A stretch of DNA of 64,000 nt from an uncultured Colwellia sp. Its GTDB lineage: Bacteria; Pseudomonadota; Gammaproteobacteria; Enterobacterales; Alteromonadaceae. The notes below the pieces were generated by a model. That model had not been told where the DNA came from, did no database searches, and saw only the letters and a program-made list of their open reading frames with translations. The stretch spans positions 1 to 64,000 of the forward strand of contig CAJXQM010000014.1 of the NCBI GenBank assembly GCA_913058145.1, written 5' to 3'. Positions 1 through 9,889 of the stretch are shown here, one piece after another. How positions within the stretch are numbered: the first letter of the stretch is position 1; each line of letters begins with the position of its first letter. The translations under genes and the position numbers were made by a program.

Positions 1-100
1 GTATATTACTTAAAATTGGCAAAGTGCTTTTACGTTCTACTGCGCCAGAAACCAATAACAATGGTTTAAGTAATAATTCCCTATTCAGTGAAAACTTCAT
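1..100 (-). CDS. dnaN: DNA polymerase III beta sliding clamp, 5' end only
   Basis: The reverse strand from 100 reads MKFSLNRELLLKPLLLVSGA and continues with an ERKSTLPILSN stretch, which matches the N-terminus of the beta clamp, the ring that tethers polymerase III to DNA. Only about 33 residues lie in the window; the gene runs off its left edge. It starts 38 bp after the dnaA stop on the same strand, the usual dnaA-dnaN operon order. Confidence 0.9.
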   Translation of the reverse strand, partial: MKFSLNRELLLKPLLLVSGAVERKSTLPILSNI

Positions 101-138
101 TTTGGTACCTGCTTAAGTGCTGTTTTTATTTTTTATAA

Positions 139-1524
139 TTAAGACGAAAGTGTTCTGATTAAGTTTGAATAATCTTCTTTAATATCATGCGTTTCTTCAC
201 GTAAAGATTTAACTTTACGGCATGCATGTAAAACCGTTGTATGATCTCGCCCACCAAAAGCATCACCAATTTCTGGAAGACTGTGGTTTGTTAATTCTTT
301 AGATAGTGCCATGGCAATTTGGCGAGGTCGAGCAACAGAGCGGTTTCTTCGTTTTGATAATAGGTCTGCTATTTTAATTTTATAATATTCGGCAACCGTA
401 CGTTGAATATTATCAATAGTAACGAGTTTATCTTGTAAGGCGAGTAAGTCTCTTAATGCTTCACGGACAAAATCAATGGTAATAGCACGGCCAGTGAAAT
501 TAGCATTAGCAATAACACGGTTTAATGCCCCTTCCAACTCACGCACATTAGATCGAAGACGTTTAGCAATAAAAAAGGCAACTTCATCAGCTAAGTTAAT
601 CTGACTTTCTTGTGCTTTACGTTTTAAAATAGCAACACGTGTTTCAAGTTCTGGCGGTTCAATTGCTAATGTTAAACCCCAACCAAATCGAGATTTTAAT
701 CTATCATCTACGCCATTTATTTCTTTTGGATATCGATCGCTGGTTAAAATAACCTGTTGATTTCCCTCAAGTAAGGCGTTAAACGTGTGAAAAAATTCTT
801 CCTGCGTTCGCTCTTTACCGGCAAAGAATTGAATATCATCAATAAGTAGCGCATCAACACTACGATAATATTGTTTAAATTTTTCCATGGCATTATTTTG
901 CAATGCCCTAACCATATCTTGTACAAATCGCTCAGAATGCATATAAGCAATCTTAGCATTAGGCTTATTAAGCAAAATTCCATTACCAACAGCATGCAAT
1001 AAATGCGTTTTACCTAAACCCGTACCACCGTATATGAATAATGGGTTGTAAGCTGTTCCAGGATTATCTGCAACTTGCGAGGCTGCCGCTCGAGCGAGCT
1101 GATTAGATTTACCTTCAACAAAATTATCGAAAGTGTAATTTAGTCGTACGTTGGTTTTCTTAGGAATATTACTTTCAGGCTCTGCAACTTTAGGTGCTGA
1201 AGTTGCTTTAGCAAACATTGATTCATTTCCAGCAGAACTTCTAGCCAGTGAATTATTAGTAACGTTATTATCAATTGTCGGTTTACTACCCACATCAAAA
1301 CGAAGTAATAATGGATTACTAGATTCATTAAGCGTAAGAAGTTCATTAATACGGTTTACATATTTGTCTCTAACCCAGTCTAAAACAAAGCGGTTAGGAG
1401 CATATAGCGTCATAACATTATCATTTATGACGCATTGCAAGGGTCGGATCCACATACTAAATTGCTGAGCAGGCAATTCTTCTTGTAGAACAGATAGGCA
1501 TCTTTGCCAAGGGGAATGATCCAA
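139..1524 (-). CDS. dnaA: chromosomal replication initiator DnaA
   Basis: DnaA binds 9-bp boxes at the origin, melts it and loads the helicase. The 461 residues show the N-terminal helicase-interacting domain (about 1-80), a variable linker (80-125), an AAA+ domain with Walker A GGTGLGKT (166-173) and Walker B LLIDD (226-230), and the C-terminal DNA-binding signature [12 protein letters not shown] (427-438). The start codon is TTG, supported by exact alignment of the N-terminus (xxxSPWQRCL) with the family and by a GGAG about 8 nt upstream. A perfect DnaA box (1581-1589) lies just upstream, which suggests autoregulation. It is divergent from rpmH. Confidence 0.97.
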   Translation of the reverse strand: MDHSPWQRCLSVLQEELPAQQFSMWIRPLQCVINDNVMTLYAPNRFVLDWVRDKYVNRINELLTLNESSNPLLLRFDVGSKPTIDNNVTNNSLARSSAGNESMFAKATSAPKVAEPESNIPKKTNVRLNYTFDNFVEGKSNQLARAAASQVADNPGTAYNPLFIYGGTGLGKTHLLHAVGNGILLNKPNAKIAYMHSERFVQDMVRALQNNAMEKFKQYYRSVDALLIDDIQFFAGKERTQEEFFHTFNALLEGNQQVILTSDRYPKEINGVDDRLKSRFGWGLTLAIEPPELETRVAILKRKAQESQINLADEVAFFIAKRLRSNVRELEGALNRVIANANFTGRAITIDFVREALRDLLALQDKLVTIDNIQRTVAEYYKIKIADLLSKRRNRSVARPRQIAMALSKELTNHSLPEIGDAFGGRDHTTVLHACRKVKSLREETHDIKEDYSNLIRTLSS

Positions 1525-1580
1525 CCAAAACTCCAGTAGTAACTAGGTTATTATTTTTCTGATGCCTATTATCTATTGAG

Positions 1581-1589
1581 TTATCCACA
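1581..1589 (+). promoter_or_regulatory. DnaA box upstream of dnaA
   Basis: TTATCCACA is a perfect match to the strong DnaA box consensus, 57 bp upstream of the dnaA start codon. Its position suits autorepression of dnaA, as known in enterobacteria. Confidence 0.7.
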
Positions 1590-1863
1590 AGTGCAATATT
1601 GACTTTTGACTATTCTAATTGTTTTTTAGCTATATAAAGTTAAGTTATTATTAAATAAAGATAAAAACAAACAATTAGAACAAAAAAAAGTATACTATTT
1701 ATTAGTGAATTTTACTTTAAAGCAACATTTTTCGGAATTAGTTATTAAGATAATAAAGCACTAATGTGGTAAAACTGTGAATATCATTAACAATACTGAT
1801 GAAGATCACAATGATCCTTCGATAAAAAGTAAGGATCTTAGTGAAAATAGCTAACATAAATCA

Positions 1864-1892
1864 TTGACAATTCCCCTAACAAGCATTAATAT
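1864..1892 (+). promoter_or_regulatory. sigma-70 promoter for rpmH operon
   Basis: TTGACA (1864-1869), a 17-nt spacer, then TAATAT (1887-1892): nearly consensus -35 and -10 elements at ideal spacing, about 75 nt before the rpmH start. It should drive rpmH-rnpA-yidD and possibly yidC. Confidence 0.75.
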
Positions 1893-1966
1893 TCGGCCTC
1901 ATTTTTTAGACATGTGTGCTCAATAGGCTGTTTTGCCAGGGCAACAACAACCGACGGATTAGCGTA

Positions 1967-2101
1967 ATGAAAAGAACATTTCAACCTAGCGTATTAAAGC
2001 GTAAGCGTAACCACGGATTCCGTGCTCGTATGGCAACTAAGAATGGCCGTGCCGTTATAGCACGTCGCCGTGCTAAAGGCCGTACACGCCTTAGCGCTTA
2101 A
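1967..2101 (+). CDS. rpmH: 50S ribosomal protein L34
   Basis: The 44-residue protein starts [20 protein letters not shown] and ends [13 protein letters not shown], the almost invariant L34 sequence, rich in Arg and Lys for binding 23S rRNA. A longer reading frame opens at 1916, but the ATG at 1967 gives exactly the family length. It is the first gene of the rpmH-rnpA-yidD set and has a strong promoter upstream. Confidence 0.97.
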   Translation: MKRTFQPSVLKRKRNHGFRARMATKNGRAVIARRRAKGRTRLSA

Positions 2102-2140
2102 TCTTAATCCTTTTTCTTACTAAGAAATTAGACTTAAGAT

Positions 2141-2524
2141 ATGGTAACCAATAAAGTTACTTATGAATTTAATCGGGAGTCACGTCTGTTGACTCCCGGT
2201 CACTTTCAATCTGTATTTAAAAAACCAATTCGTTTTGGCTCATCTCATTTTACTATTCTTATAACACCCTCTAACTTACCCGATGATTCATGTAAAAATA
2301 ATCGTTTAGGCCTAGCTATAGCTAAAAAGCGCGTTAAACTTGCCGTGCAACGAAATCGAATAAAAAGAATCATTAGAGAAAGCTTTCGTTTGAATCAATA
2401 TGAATTACCTCCTATCGACATGGTAGTTATGGTAAAGTCCGGTATTGATCAGTTAGACAACAAAGAAATTAATAATCAATTATCAAAAATATGGCGAAAA
2501 GTAAATCTACGCCACAAAAGTTAG
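2141..2524 (+). CDS. rnpA: ribonuclease P protein component
   Basis: This is the protein subunit of RNase P, which assists the catalytic RNA in trimming tRNA 5' ends. Its 127 residues contain the basic RNA-binding signature [17 protein letters not shown] (about 70-86), preceded by the conserved [11 protein letters not shown]. Its 3' end overlaps yidD by 34 bp, the widely conserved arrangement, so the two are probably translationally coupled. Confidence 0.95.
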   Translation: MVTNKVTYEFNRESRLLTPGHFQSVFKKPIRFGSSHFTILITPSNLPDDSCKNNRLGLAIAKKRVKLAVQRNRIKRIIRESFRLNQYELPPIDMVVMVKSGIDQLDNKEINNQLSKIWRKVNLRHKS

Positions 2525-2739
2525 CGATAACCTGTATAAAAGGATATCAGCGCTTTATTAGCCCAATGTTAGGATCAAATTGTCGATTTGACCCTACATG
2601 TTCTAGTTATGCCAGTATAGCAATAAATCGTTTTGGTGTGATAAAAGGGAGTTGGTTAGCGAGCAGACGTATATTGAAATGCCATCCGCTGAATGAGGGA
2701 GGTGAAGATCCTGTACCACCTTTAGATGAAGACAAGTGA
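2491..2739 (+). CDS. yidD: membrane protein insertion efficiency factor YidD
   Basis: This small basic protein of 82 residues is associated with YidC-dependent membrane insertion. It carries the YidD core [20 protein letters not shown] and the conserved [14 protein letters not shown] tail. An amphipathic N-terminal helix probably holds it at the inner face of the cytoplasmic membrane. It overlaps rnpA and precedes yidC, the standard order. A degraded copy of its 3' part follows it at 2783-2823. Confidence 0.93.
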   Translation: MAKSKSTPQKLAITCIKGYQRFISPMLGSNCRFDPTCSSYASIAINRFGVIKGSWLASRRILKCHPLNEGGEDPVPPLDEDK

Positions 2740-2782
2740 CGTTAATGCTACATCCATAATACTAGATTTTAGTCTACATATT

Positions 2783-2823
2783 TTAAAAGGTAGTTGGTTA
2801 ACTAGCTAACGTATACTAAGATG
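2783..2823 (+). repeat. degenerate tandem copy of yidD 3' segment
   Basis: These 41 bases align without gaps to yidD positions 2641-2681 at 32 of 41 identities, 142 bp further on. A shared AGGTG follows at similar spacing in both copies (near 2700 and 2844). The copy holds no usable reading frame. It looks like the remains of a partial tandem duplication between yidD and yidC. Confidence 0.5.
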
Positions 2824-2890
2824 ACTTGCAATTAATTAAAAGCAGGTGGTTATAACCCCTGTCAACACAAACAGAAGAGAAATAAACCCT

Positions 2891-4519
2891 ATGGAATCTC
2901 AACGCAGTCTGCTATTTATTGCGCTTATGGTTGTTACTTACTTATTATTTAGTCAGTGGCAATTAGAAAATACTCAAGCAGTTGAAAAACCAAGTCTTAG
3001 TCAAGTAACAGGACAAAGTAATGATGCAGAATTTGTACCTGAATCATCAGATTCTTCAGCGTTATTAGTCAAGACAGCTAATTATAGTTCTAAATTAGTT
3101 ACAGTAACCACTAATACATTAATTGTTAAAATTAATACTCAAGGTGGTGATATTGTCGATGTAAGGCTACGTAAGTTTGATACAGAGCAAGGCAACGGTA
3201 TTCCATTTACTATATTACAAAATGGTAATCAAAAGTATGTTGCACAAAGTGGTTTAACTGGTGCAAACGGTGTTGATAGAGTTATTAAAGGTCGTCCTGT
3301 TTATAACAGCTCACAATCGAGCTATGAATTAACGACAGATGAGTTAACGGTTGATTTAAATTTTCAAGATGAGCAAGGCTTAACCGTTACTAAACGTTTT
3401 TCATTTAAAGCTAACAGCTATAGTGTCAATGTTGATTATGTTATTGATAACAACACAGCAAACAGTATTTCTGTACAAATGTACGGACAACTAAAACAAT
3501 CAACACTTACAGATACTTCATCAGGTATGTTACCAACATACCGAGGTGCTGCTTTTTCAACTAACGAAGACCGTTATGAAAAATATGACTTTGATGACAT
3601 TAGCGAAGGTGATTTAAACAAAACAACACCTGGTGGTTGGGTAGCAATGCTTGAGCATTATTTTGTATCTGCTTGGGTACCAGATGCAACAGAAAATAAT
3701 CAACTTTATACTAGTTATACCAACAATCAAGAGGCTGTCGTTGGCTTTAAAGCTCCTGCAATTAGTATTGATGTAGGTAAACAAGGTATTACATCCGCAA
3801 TTTTCTATGTCGGCCCTAAAGATCAAGAAGTATTAGAAAAAATAGCGCCAAACTTAGATTTAACCATTGATTATGGTTTTTTATGGATGATTAGCCAACC
3901 ACTATTCTGGTTGTTATTAAAGATTCAAAGTTTTGTTTCTAACTGGGGTGTTGCCATTATTGTAATCACCTTGATTGTTAAAGGTGGTATGTATCCACTT
4001 ACCAAATCACAATATACTTCGATGGCACGAATGCGTGAATTGGCTCCTAAAATGGCCAAATTAAAAGAGCGCTTTGGTGATGACAAACAGAAAATGTCAC
4101 AAGCTACTATGGAAATGTACCGTAAAGAGAAGGTAAATCCGGCCGGTGGTTGTTTACCATTAATTTTACAAATGCCTATTTTCTTAGCGCTATACTGGGT
4201 ATTTTTAGAAAGTGTAGAATTACGCCATGCACCATTCATATTCTGGATTCAAGATTTATCTGCAATGGACCCTTACTTTGTATTGCCTGTATTAATGGGT
4301 ATCAGTATGTATGTCATGCAAAAACTACAGCCGATGACTGTACAAGATCCAATGCAACAAAAAATAATGCAATATATGCCTGTTGCATTTTCTATATTTA
4401 TGGCGTGGTTTCCATCTGGTTTAGTGCTTTACTGGTTTATAAGTAACTTAATTTCAATAACCCAAATGAAAATTATTTTCAGTGGTATTGAAAATAAAAA
4501 GTTGGCCGAAGCAAAGTAA
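2891..4519 (+). CDS. yidC: membrane protein insertase YidC
   Basis: YidC folds and inserts inner-membrane proteins, alone or with SecYEG; the ATP synthase c subunit encoded nearby is a classic substrate. From the ATG at 2891 (MESQRSLLFIALMVVTYLLF) it has 542 residues: an N-terminal membrane anchor, a large periplasmic domain (about 30-320), then the insertase core with the remaining membrane segments and the NPAGGCLPLILQMPIF region. A GTG at 2846 keeps the frame open, but the ATG has AGAAGAGA upstream and matches the family start. Confidence 0.96.
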   Translation: MESQRSLLFIALMVVTYLLFSQWQLENTQAVEKPSLSQVTGQSNDAEFVPESSDSSALLVKTANYSSKLVTVTTNTLIVKINTQGGDIVDVRLRKFDTEQGNGIPFTILQNGNQKYVAQSGLTGANGVDRVIKGRPVYNSSQSSYELTTDELTVDLNFQDEQGLTVTKRFSFKANSYSVNVDYVIDNNTANSISVQMYGQLKQSTLTDTSSGMLPTYRGAAFSTNEDRYEKYDFDDISEGDLNKTTPGGWVAMLEHYFVSAWVPDATENNQLYTSYTNNQEAVVGFKAPAISIDVGKQGITSAIFYVGPKDQEVLEKIAPNLDLTIDYGFLWMISQPLFWLLLKIQSFVSNWGVAIIVITLIVKGGMYPLTKSQYTSMARMRELAPKMAKLKERFGDDKQKMSQATMEMYRKEKVNPAGGCLPLILQMPIFLALYWVFLESVELRHAPFIFWIQDLSAMDPYFVLPVLMGISMYVMQKLQPMTVQDPMQQKIMQYMPVAFSIFMAWFPSGLVLYWFISNLISITQMKIIFSGIENKKLAEAK

Positions 4520-4566
4520 TAACGGTAAGCGACAAGTATTAAGTCACGAATGCACCAAAGATTAAT

Positions 4567-4601
4567 AAAAGCGATTTCTTGCAAAAGAAATCGCTTTTTT
4601 G
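4567..4601 (+). terminator. intrinsic terminator after yidC
   Basis: A perfect 14-bp inverted repeat (AAAAGCGATTTCTT at 4567-4580 with its complement at 4585-4598) has a 4-nt loop and ends in a T run. It closes the rpmH-yidC transcript. Confidence 0.9.
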
Positions 4602-4659
4602 TTAGTTTCAATTAAATAAAGTAAAATACCTTCAAATAGTTATTCAGTTACCAAAATAT

Positions 4660-6078
4660 ATGACATCATCATTTAATGAAAAAAGTACAATTACGGCACA
4701 AGCTACCGCCCCAGGCCGAGGTGGTGTAGGTATTATTCGTGTTTCAGGACCCTATGCTAAAAATGTTGCACAAGCAATTTTAGGTAAAATACCAGAGATA
4801 AGAAAAGCTGAATATTTACCTTTTATAGATACTAATGGCAACGTTTTAGATCAAGGTATAGCCCTATTTTTTCAAGGACCAAACTCCTTTACTGGTGAAG
4901 ATATTATAGAATTTCAAGGTCATGGGGGACCTGTTATTCTAGATATGTTACTCAATACCATTCTTGCCTTACCCAAAGTAAAAATGGCTAAACCTGGAGA
5001 ATTTAGTGAACAAGCTTTTCTAAATGATAAACTTGATTTAACCCAAGCAGAAGCGATTGCCGACTTAATTAATTCTAGCTCAGAGCAAGCAGCCCGCTCT
5101 GCCCTACACTCCCTTCAAGGTGATTTTTCTAAACTCGTTAATAAAATGGTGGAGAGTATAATTCATCTGCGCATGTATGTTGAAGCAGCTATTGATTTTC
5201 CAGAAGAGGAAATTGATTTTCTGGCTGACAAAAAAATAGTCAACGATCTAAAAGCAATTATTAAACAAGTTGAAAGTGTTCAAAAACAAGCACACCAAGG
5301 GAGTATTATTCGTGAAGGTATGCGCGTAGTTATTGCTGGCCGCCCAAATGCGGGGAAATCGAGTCTTTTAAATGCATTAAGTGGCAAAGATACAGCTATA
5401 GTAACTGATATTGCAGGTACCACTCGTGATGTATTAACTGAACAGATTCATATAGACGGTATGCCATTACATATAATTGATACTGCAGGTTTGCGTGACA
5501 GTGATGATAAAGTTGAACAAATAGGCATAGAGCGGGCTTGGAAAGAAATAAATCAAGCTGATAGAGTATTATTAATGGTAGATGCCAGTGAAAACCATGG
5601 CGTGTTAGAAGATGAGCAAGATATTAAAAATTACTACCCTGAATTTTTTGAAAAACTCCCAAATAATATAGGCCTAACATTAGTCAGAAATAAAGCTGAT
5701 ATTAACCAATCAATCAGCCATACCAGCATAGGTTTAACAGACTTTACTGATAATAAACAAGTCAAACATACCGTAGTAACTTTATCAGCTAAAACTGGTG
5801 CAGGTGTTGATAGCTTAAAAGAACACTTAAAGAATATTATGGGTTACCAAGGTAGTACTGAAGGTGGCTTTATGGCCAGGAGACGTCATTTAACCGCTTT
5901 AAGCAACACACATCAACATTTGATTACTGGCTTAGATCAACTTGAATCATACGTTGCTGGTGAAATACTTGCAGAAGAATTAAGAATATGCCAACAAGAG
6001 CTAGACCAAATCACTGGAGAGTTTACCAGTGATGATTTGTTAGGGAAAATTTTTAGCTCTTTTTGTATTGGTAAATAG
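4660..6078 (+). CDS. mnmE: tRNA modification GTPase MnmE
   Basis: With MnmG, this GTPase installs the 5-carboxymethylaminomethyl group on wobble uridine 34 of certain tRNAs. In 472 residues it shows the N-terminal folate-binding domain ([14 protein letters not shown] near 17-30), a helical domain, an inserted G domain with GRPNAGKSS (about 227-235) and DIAGTTRD, and the catalytic C-terminal motif CIGK. The start ATG at 4660 follows the yidC terminator. Its partner mnmG lies just beyond mioC and oriC. Confidence 0.96.
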   Translation: MTSSFNEKSTITAQATAPGRGGVGIIRVSGPYAKNVAQAILGKIPEIRKAEYLPFIDTNGNVLDQGIALFFQGPNSFTGEDIIEFQGHGGPVILDMLLNTILALPKVKMAKPGEFSEQAFLNDKLDLTQAEAIADLINSSSEQAARSALHSLQGDFSKLVNKMVESIIHLRMYVEAAIDFPEEEIDFLADKKIVNDLKAIIKQVESVQKQAHQGSIIREGMRVVIAGRPNAGKSSLLNALSGKDTAIVTDIAGTTRDVLTEQIHIDGMPLHIIDTAGLRDSDDKVEQIGIERAWKEINQADRVLLMVDASENHGVLEDEQDIKNYYPEFFEKLPNNIGLTLVRNKADINQSISHTSIGLTDFTDNKQVKHTVVTLSAKTGAGVDSLKEHLKNIMGYQGSTEGGFMARRRHLTALSNTHQHLITGLDQLESYVAGEILAEELRICQQELDQITGEFTSDDLLGKIFSSFCIGK

Positions 6079-6377
6079 TCTACATTTTTGTTAACACGTA
6101 AACCTCTATCTTTTATAAAATATAAATTAAATCAATTAAAAACAACAAGTTAGAGGTGATAAGTTTCAATAATTAATTGGTGCTTTTTGTTATATAATTA
6201 AAATTATCAGAGAGGCCACAACAAAGCCTATAATATAAATACTAACCTGCCATCACTTCAGCCAAAAAATTGTGCTCAAATATTCTCATTTTATTATGTT
6301 GATCATAAAAATATCAGTTAAATTAACCATTCTATAATATTATGATAAGCGCATAATTAACTATTGGATATTGCAAT
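6079..6377. other. mnmE-mioC intergenic gap
   Basis: About 300 very AT-rich bases with no open reading frame of note. I see no perfect DnaA box (TTATNCACA) and no clear terminator. One GATC occurs near 6300. The mioC promoter presumably lies here. Confidence 0.4.
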
Positions 6378-6848
6378 ATGAGCTCATTTCAGATAATTGT
6401 TGGTAGCATGTTAGGCGGTACTGAATATGTTGCCGAAGCCTGTGAAGAACAACTAAATATACTTGATCATCAGGTAAATTTACATTTAAAACCAGATTTT
6501 ACCTCGATCATTAATGAAACTTTTGCTCAAAATACGACCATAAAACCCGTATGGCTAATTTGTACCTCTACTCATGGTGCCGGTGACTACCCTGACAACA
6601 TTCAAGCTTTTGTTAGTGATCTTACAAATTGTGAACAAGATCTATCCTCAATTAATTTTATGATCATAGCGATCGGTGATTCTAGCTATGATACTTTTTG
6701 TAAAGCAGGTTATAAATTAGATAAATTATTAAAAACAAAGGGTTGCATAGAATTAATAGAGATAAATATGCTAGATATGAGTGAAGATATAGATCCAGAA
6801 GCACTTGCACAAAAATGGTTAAAAGATAAAAAAGATCTTTTACAGTGA
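6378..6848 (+). CDS. mioC: flavodoxin-like protein MioC
   Basis: This 156-residue flavodoxin-fold protein shows a phosphate-binding loop GSMLGGTEYVAE near residues 8-19, CTSTHGAGDYPDN (the FMN loop) and IGDSSYDTFC. MioC proteins bind FMN and have been linked to biotin synthase electron transfer. Its place directly beside oriC with mnmG on the other side is the enterobacterial mioC-oriC-gidA order; there its transcription influences initiation. Confidence 0.9.
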   Translation: MSSFQIIVGSMLGGTEYVAEACEEQLNILDHQVNLHLKPDFTSIINETFAQNTTIKPVWLICTSTHGAGDYPDNIQAFVSDLTNCEQDLSSINFMIIAIGDSSYDTFCKAGYKLDKLLKTKGCIELIEINMLDMSEDIDPEALAQKWLKDKKDLLQ

Positions 6849-7309
6849 GTTACTCATAACTTATTCACAATTTAGATCATATTTTTAAGTCCCTGTGGAC
6901 AATTTCGTGAATAAGCTATTAATTTAACCTTATTATTCAGTGGTTAACTTTCTAATTAAATCATCCTGTGTATAACTCGCTATTTTGATCAAAGCTTACT
7001 TGCGGGTTGATCAAGTATTGATAACAGACTTATCATTAAGTTAACCTTATAATATATATAACAAAAAACATCTTACACACAGAAATATAGTTCCTTAATA
7101 AGTAATAGTAATAAGATCTTTATAAAGATCTTATAATATATTAGTAAGATCAGTGTCTGATCTTTTTAATCATTTGATCGTTTCCCTCAAGGCAAAAAAG
7201 CGCTAAAATATCTCTCCTGATTTTTCAAATTACTTTTTTGTTGAAAATAATTTCATCTGGTGAGTAGTTCGTTTTTTTATTAAAAAAGTAACACTGAAGG
7301 TTTAGATTT
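6849..7309. other. oriC: chromosomal replication origin oriC
   Basis: This 461-bp gap between mioC and mnmG has the hallmarks of a gammaproteobacterial origin. DnaA boxes cluster on the mioC side: TTATTCACA at 6861-6869 and TGTGTATAA at 6967-6975 (reverse of TTATACACA) are perfect to TTATNCACA; 6894-6902 and 6906-6914 each have one mismatch. Eight GATC (Dam/SeqA) sites fall in the gap, five of them in 7115-7179. An AT-rich unwinding-type region with GATCTT-led 13-mer-like units lies near mnmG, as in Escherichia coli. A GC-skew switch here would confirm it. Confidence 0.85.
7111..7134. repeat. 24-bp perfect palindrome in the oriC unwinding region
   Basis: Positions 7111-7134 equal their own reverse complement; the core is two AGATCTT-type arms around TATA, each arm holding a GATC. 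A second inverted repeat follows: AAGATCA (7146-7152), 5 nt, TGATCTT (7158-7164). Both sit in the part of oriC where strand opening is expected. Confidence 0.8.
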
Positions 7310-9199
7310 ATGTGGTATCAAGAATTTTATGATGTAATAGTTGTTGGTGGTGGCCATGCTGGCACTGAAGCCGCACTTGCTTCAGCACGAATGGGCTGTA
7401 AAACTTTACTATTGACCCATAATATCGATACGCTAGGACAAATGTCATGTAATCCTGCCATTGGTGGCATAGGCAAAGGTCATTTAGTAAAAGAAATTGA
7501 TGCCTTAGGCGGTTTAATGGCTACTGCCATTGATCATAGCGCTATTCAATTTAGAACATTGAATGCTAGCAAAGGCCCTGCGGTACGAGCTACACGTGCC
7601 CAAGCAGATAGAGCTTTATATCGATCTTTTGTTCGACAAAGTTTAGAGAATCAAGAAAATTTAACTATTTTTCAACAACCTTGTGATGATCTGATCTTAG
7701 AGAATGATCGTGTTGTTGGTGTATCAACGCAAATGGGATTAAAATTTAAAAGTAAAACGGTTGTGTTAACCGTAGGAACTTTCCTTTCAGGACTAATACA
7801 TATAGGTTTAAACAACTATCAGGGTGGCCGAGCAGGAGATCCTGCTAGTATGAATTTAGCAGCTAAAATGCGTGATATGCCTTTTAGAATGGATCGTTTG
7901 AAAACGGGTACACCACCGCGATTAGATGCTCGCTCATTAGACTTTTCAGTCATGGAAGAACAACCCGGTGATTCACCACGACCTGTATTTTCATTTATGG
8001 GATCACGAGAAGATCATCCTGAACAGGTTTCTTGTTATATCACGCATACTAACGAGCAAACTCATCAACATATTCGTGATGGCCTTGATCGTTCTCCTAT
8101 GTACACGGGTGTTATTGAAGGAGTAGGTCCTCGATACTGCCCTTCCATTGAAGATAAAATTACGCGTTTTGCTGATAAAAACTCTCATCAAATATTTGTT
8201 GAACCTGAAGGCTTAACCACCCATGAAATTTATCCTAATGGTATTTCAACGAGTTTACCTTTTGATGTACAGATGAATTTAGTACGTTCAATTAAAGGTT
8301 TTGAAAATGCCTTTATCACACGTCCTGGTTATGCCATTGAATATGATTATTTTGATCCCCGTGATTTAAAACAGTCACTAGAAAGTAAATTTATTGAAAA
8401 TTTATATTTTGCTGGTCAAATCAACGGAACTACAGGCTATGAAGAAGCCGGAGCACAAGGACTTATCGCAGCAACTAATGCCGCTAATCGCGTTAAGGGC
8501 AAAGATGAGTTTACTTTAGGTCGCGATCAAGCCTATATGGGCGTACTTATTGATGATTTATCTACGCTAGGCACTAAAGAACCTTACCGCATGTTTACCT
8601 CACGTGCAGAATATCGTTTATTATTACGTGAAGACAATGCTGATATTCGTTTAACTGAAAAAGGACGATCAGTAGGTTTAGTTGATGATCTTCGCTGGCA
8701 GCGTTTTAACGAGAAAATGGAAAATATTGAATTAGAACGTCAACGATTAAAAGATACTTGGGTACAAAAAGATCATGTTTGCGTTGAAGAAGTGAATAAA
8801 TTACTTAAAAGCCCTATGAGCAAAGAAGCAAGTCTTGAAGATCTTATTCGTCGTCCTGAAGTGCGTTATGAAGATTTAATGAAAATTGAAGGATTAGGAC
8901 CTGAAATTGAAGATAAGCAAGCATCAGAACAAATTGAAATTCAAACAAAGTATGCGGGTTATATTGATAGACAGCTAGATGAAATAGCAAAGAAAAATCG
9001 CAATGAAAATACATTAATCCCATTCGAGTTTGATTATCAGCAAATATCCGGACTTTCTAATGAAGTAGTTGCTAAGCTAAAAGATGCACGACCAGAAACT
9101 ATTGGTAAAGCTTCTCGAATTTCTGGTATTACTCCTGCTGCAATTTCGTTATTATTGGTTTACTTAAAAAAACATGGTTTGCTAAGTAAAATTGCTTAG
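7310..9199 (+). CDS. mnmG: tRNA uridine-5-carboxymethylaminomethyl synthesis enzyme MnmG (GidA)
   Basis: This FAD-dependent partner of MnmE modifies tRNA wobble uridine. Its 629 residues begin with a Rossmann motif [19 protein letters not shown] (about 11-29), followed by the family signatures [22 protein letters not shown] and [17 protein letters not shown], and end in the C-terminal helical domain that contacts MnmE. The length is normal. It begins right after oriC and is followed 32 bp later by rsmG. Confidence 0.97.
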   Translation: MWYQEFYDVIVVGGGHAGTEAALASARMGCKTLLLTHNIDTLGQMSCNPAIGGIGKGHLVKEIDALGGLMATAIDHSAIQFRTLNASKGPAVRATRAQADRALYRSFVRQSLENQENLTIFQQPCDDLILENDRVVGVSTQMGLKFKSKTVVLTVGTFLSGLIHIGLNNYQGGRAGDPASMNLAAKMRDMPFRMDRLKTGTPPRLDARSLDFSVMEEQPGDSPRPVFSFMGSREDHPEQVSCYITHTNEQTHQHIRDGLDRSPMYTGVIEGVGPRYCPSIEDKITRFADKNSHQIFVEPEGLTTHEIYPNGISTSLPFDVQMNLVRSIKGFENAFITRPGYAIEYDYFDPRDLKQSLESKFIENLYFAGQINGTTGYEEAGAQGLIAATNAANRVKGKDEFTLGRDQAYMGVLIDDLSTLGTKEPYRMFTSRAEYRLLLREDNADIRLTEKGRSVGLVDDLRWQRFNEKMENIELERQRLKDTWVQKDHVCVEEVNKLLKSPMSKEASLEDLIRRPEVRYEDLMKIEGLGPEIEDKQASEQIEIQTKYAGYIDRQLDEIAKKNRNENTLIPFEFDYQQISGLSNEVVAKLKDARPETIGKASRISGITPAAISLLLVYLKKHGLLSKIA

Positions 9200-9231
9200 T
9201 AAATTCAGTCAGTATTAATAAAGCAATAAAA

Positions 9232-9861
9232 ATGACCCTAACAACTGATTTACAAGCATTGCTTGCGAAAACTACATTACAAGTATCTGAACAACAGGTG
9301 CAATTACTTATTCAATATGTAGAGCTTTTACATAAATGGAATAAAGCGTATAACTTAACGTCTGTTCGTAATCCACAACAAATGCTTATTAAGCATATTA
9401 TGGATAGCTTAATGGTTGGTGAAGTATTACAAGGTGAAAACTTTATAGATGTTGGTACGGGTCCAGGTTTACCGGGTATTCCATTAGCAATTTTGTATCC
9501 AGAGCGGAACTTTGTTTTATTAGACAGTTTAGGAAAACGTATTACCTTTCTAAGACAGGTAGTATTTCAATTAAAATTAACTAACGTACAACCAATAAAA
9601 GCGCGTATAGAGGAATATCAGGTTGAAACACCTTTTGATGGCGTATTAAGTCGAGCTTTTTCTTCACTTAATGATATGGTTAGTTGGTGCTCACATTTAG
9701 TCACTATTGAGCATGGACAGTTCTTCGCATTAAAAGGACAATACCCAACGGATGAATTAGTGCAATTACCTAAAAATATAAAATTAGTCTCTAACCATAA
9801 AATAATTGTTCCTGAGCTTGTTGGTGAACGACATGTTATTGTATTGAAAAAGTGTAAATAA
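9232..9861 (+). CDS. rsmG: 16S rRNA (guanine-527-N7) methyltransferase
   Basis: RsmG (GidB) puts a 7-methyl group on G527 of 16S rRNA using S-adenosylmethionine. The 209-residue protein has the conserved [11 protein letters not shown] segment (about 36-46) and the SAM-binding loop [16 protein letters not shown]. It forms the usual mnmG-rsmG pair and precedes parA by 28 bp. Confidence 0.96.
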   Translation: MTLTTDLQALLAKTTLQVSEQQVQLLIQYVELLHKWNKAYNLTSVRNPQQMLIKHIMDSLMVGEVLQGENFIDVGTGPGLPGIPLAILYPERNFVLLDSLGKRITFLRQVVFQLKLTNVQPIKARIEEYQVETPFDGVLSRAFSSLNDMVSWCSHLVTIEHGQFFALKGQYPTDELVQLPKNIKLVSNHKIIVPELVGERHVIVLKKCK

Positions 9862-9889
9862 CAATAATAAATATTAAAAAGAGGCTTTT

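Larger units (their letters stand above)
1525..1966. promoter_or_regulatory. divergent dnaA / rpmH control region
   Basis: This 442-bp AT-rich gap separates two divergent operons. It holds a DnaA box next to dnaA, a good sigma-70 promoter next to rpmH and a cluster of three GATC sites between about 1799 and 1840. I see no open reading frame in it. The DnaA box and the Dam sites fit cell-cycle-linked control of dnaA, but this is not shown by sequence alone. Confidence 0.6.

Noticed and set aside
629-646. CACGTG-centred sequence considered as parS
   Set aside because: The arms read AACACGTGTTT, not the TTTCACGTGAAA pattern, and it lies inside dnaA coding sequence.
1916-1966. Upstream extension of the L34 frame
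   Set aside because: It would add 17 residues to a protein of nearly fixed length; the internal ATG gives the exact L34 start.
4150-4446. 98-codon frame overlapping yidC on the same strand
   Set aside because: It lies within the conserved insertase core in another frame and has Cys- and Ile-rich nonsense composition.
6095-6160. ACCTCTA ... TAGAGGT pair in the mnmE-mioC gap considered as a terminator
   Set aside because: The loop is about 45 nt, the stem 7 bp, and no T run follows.
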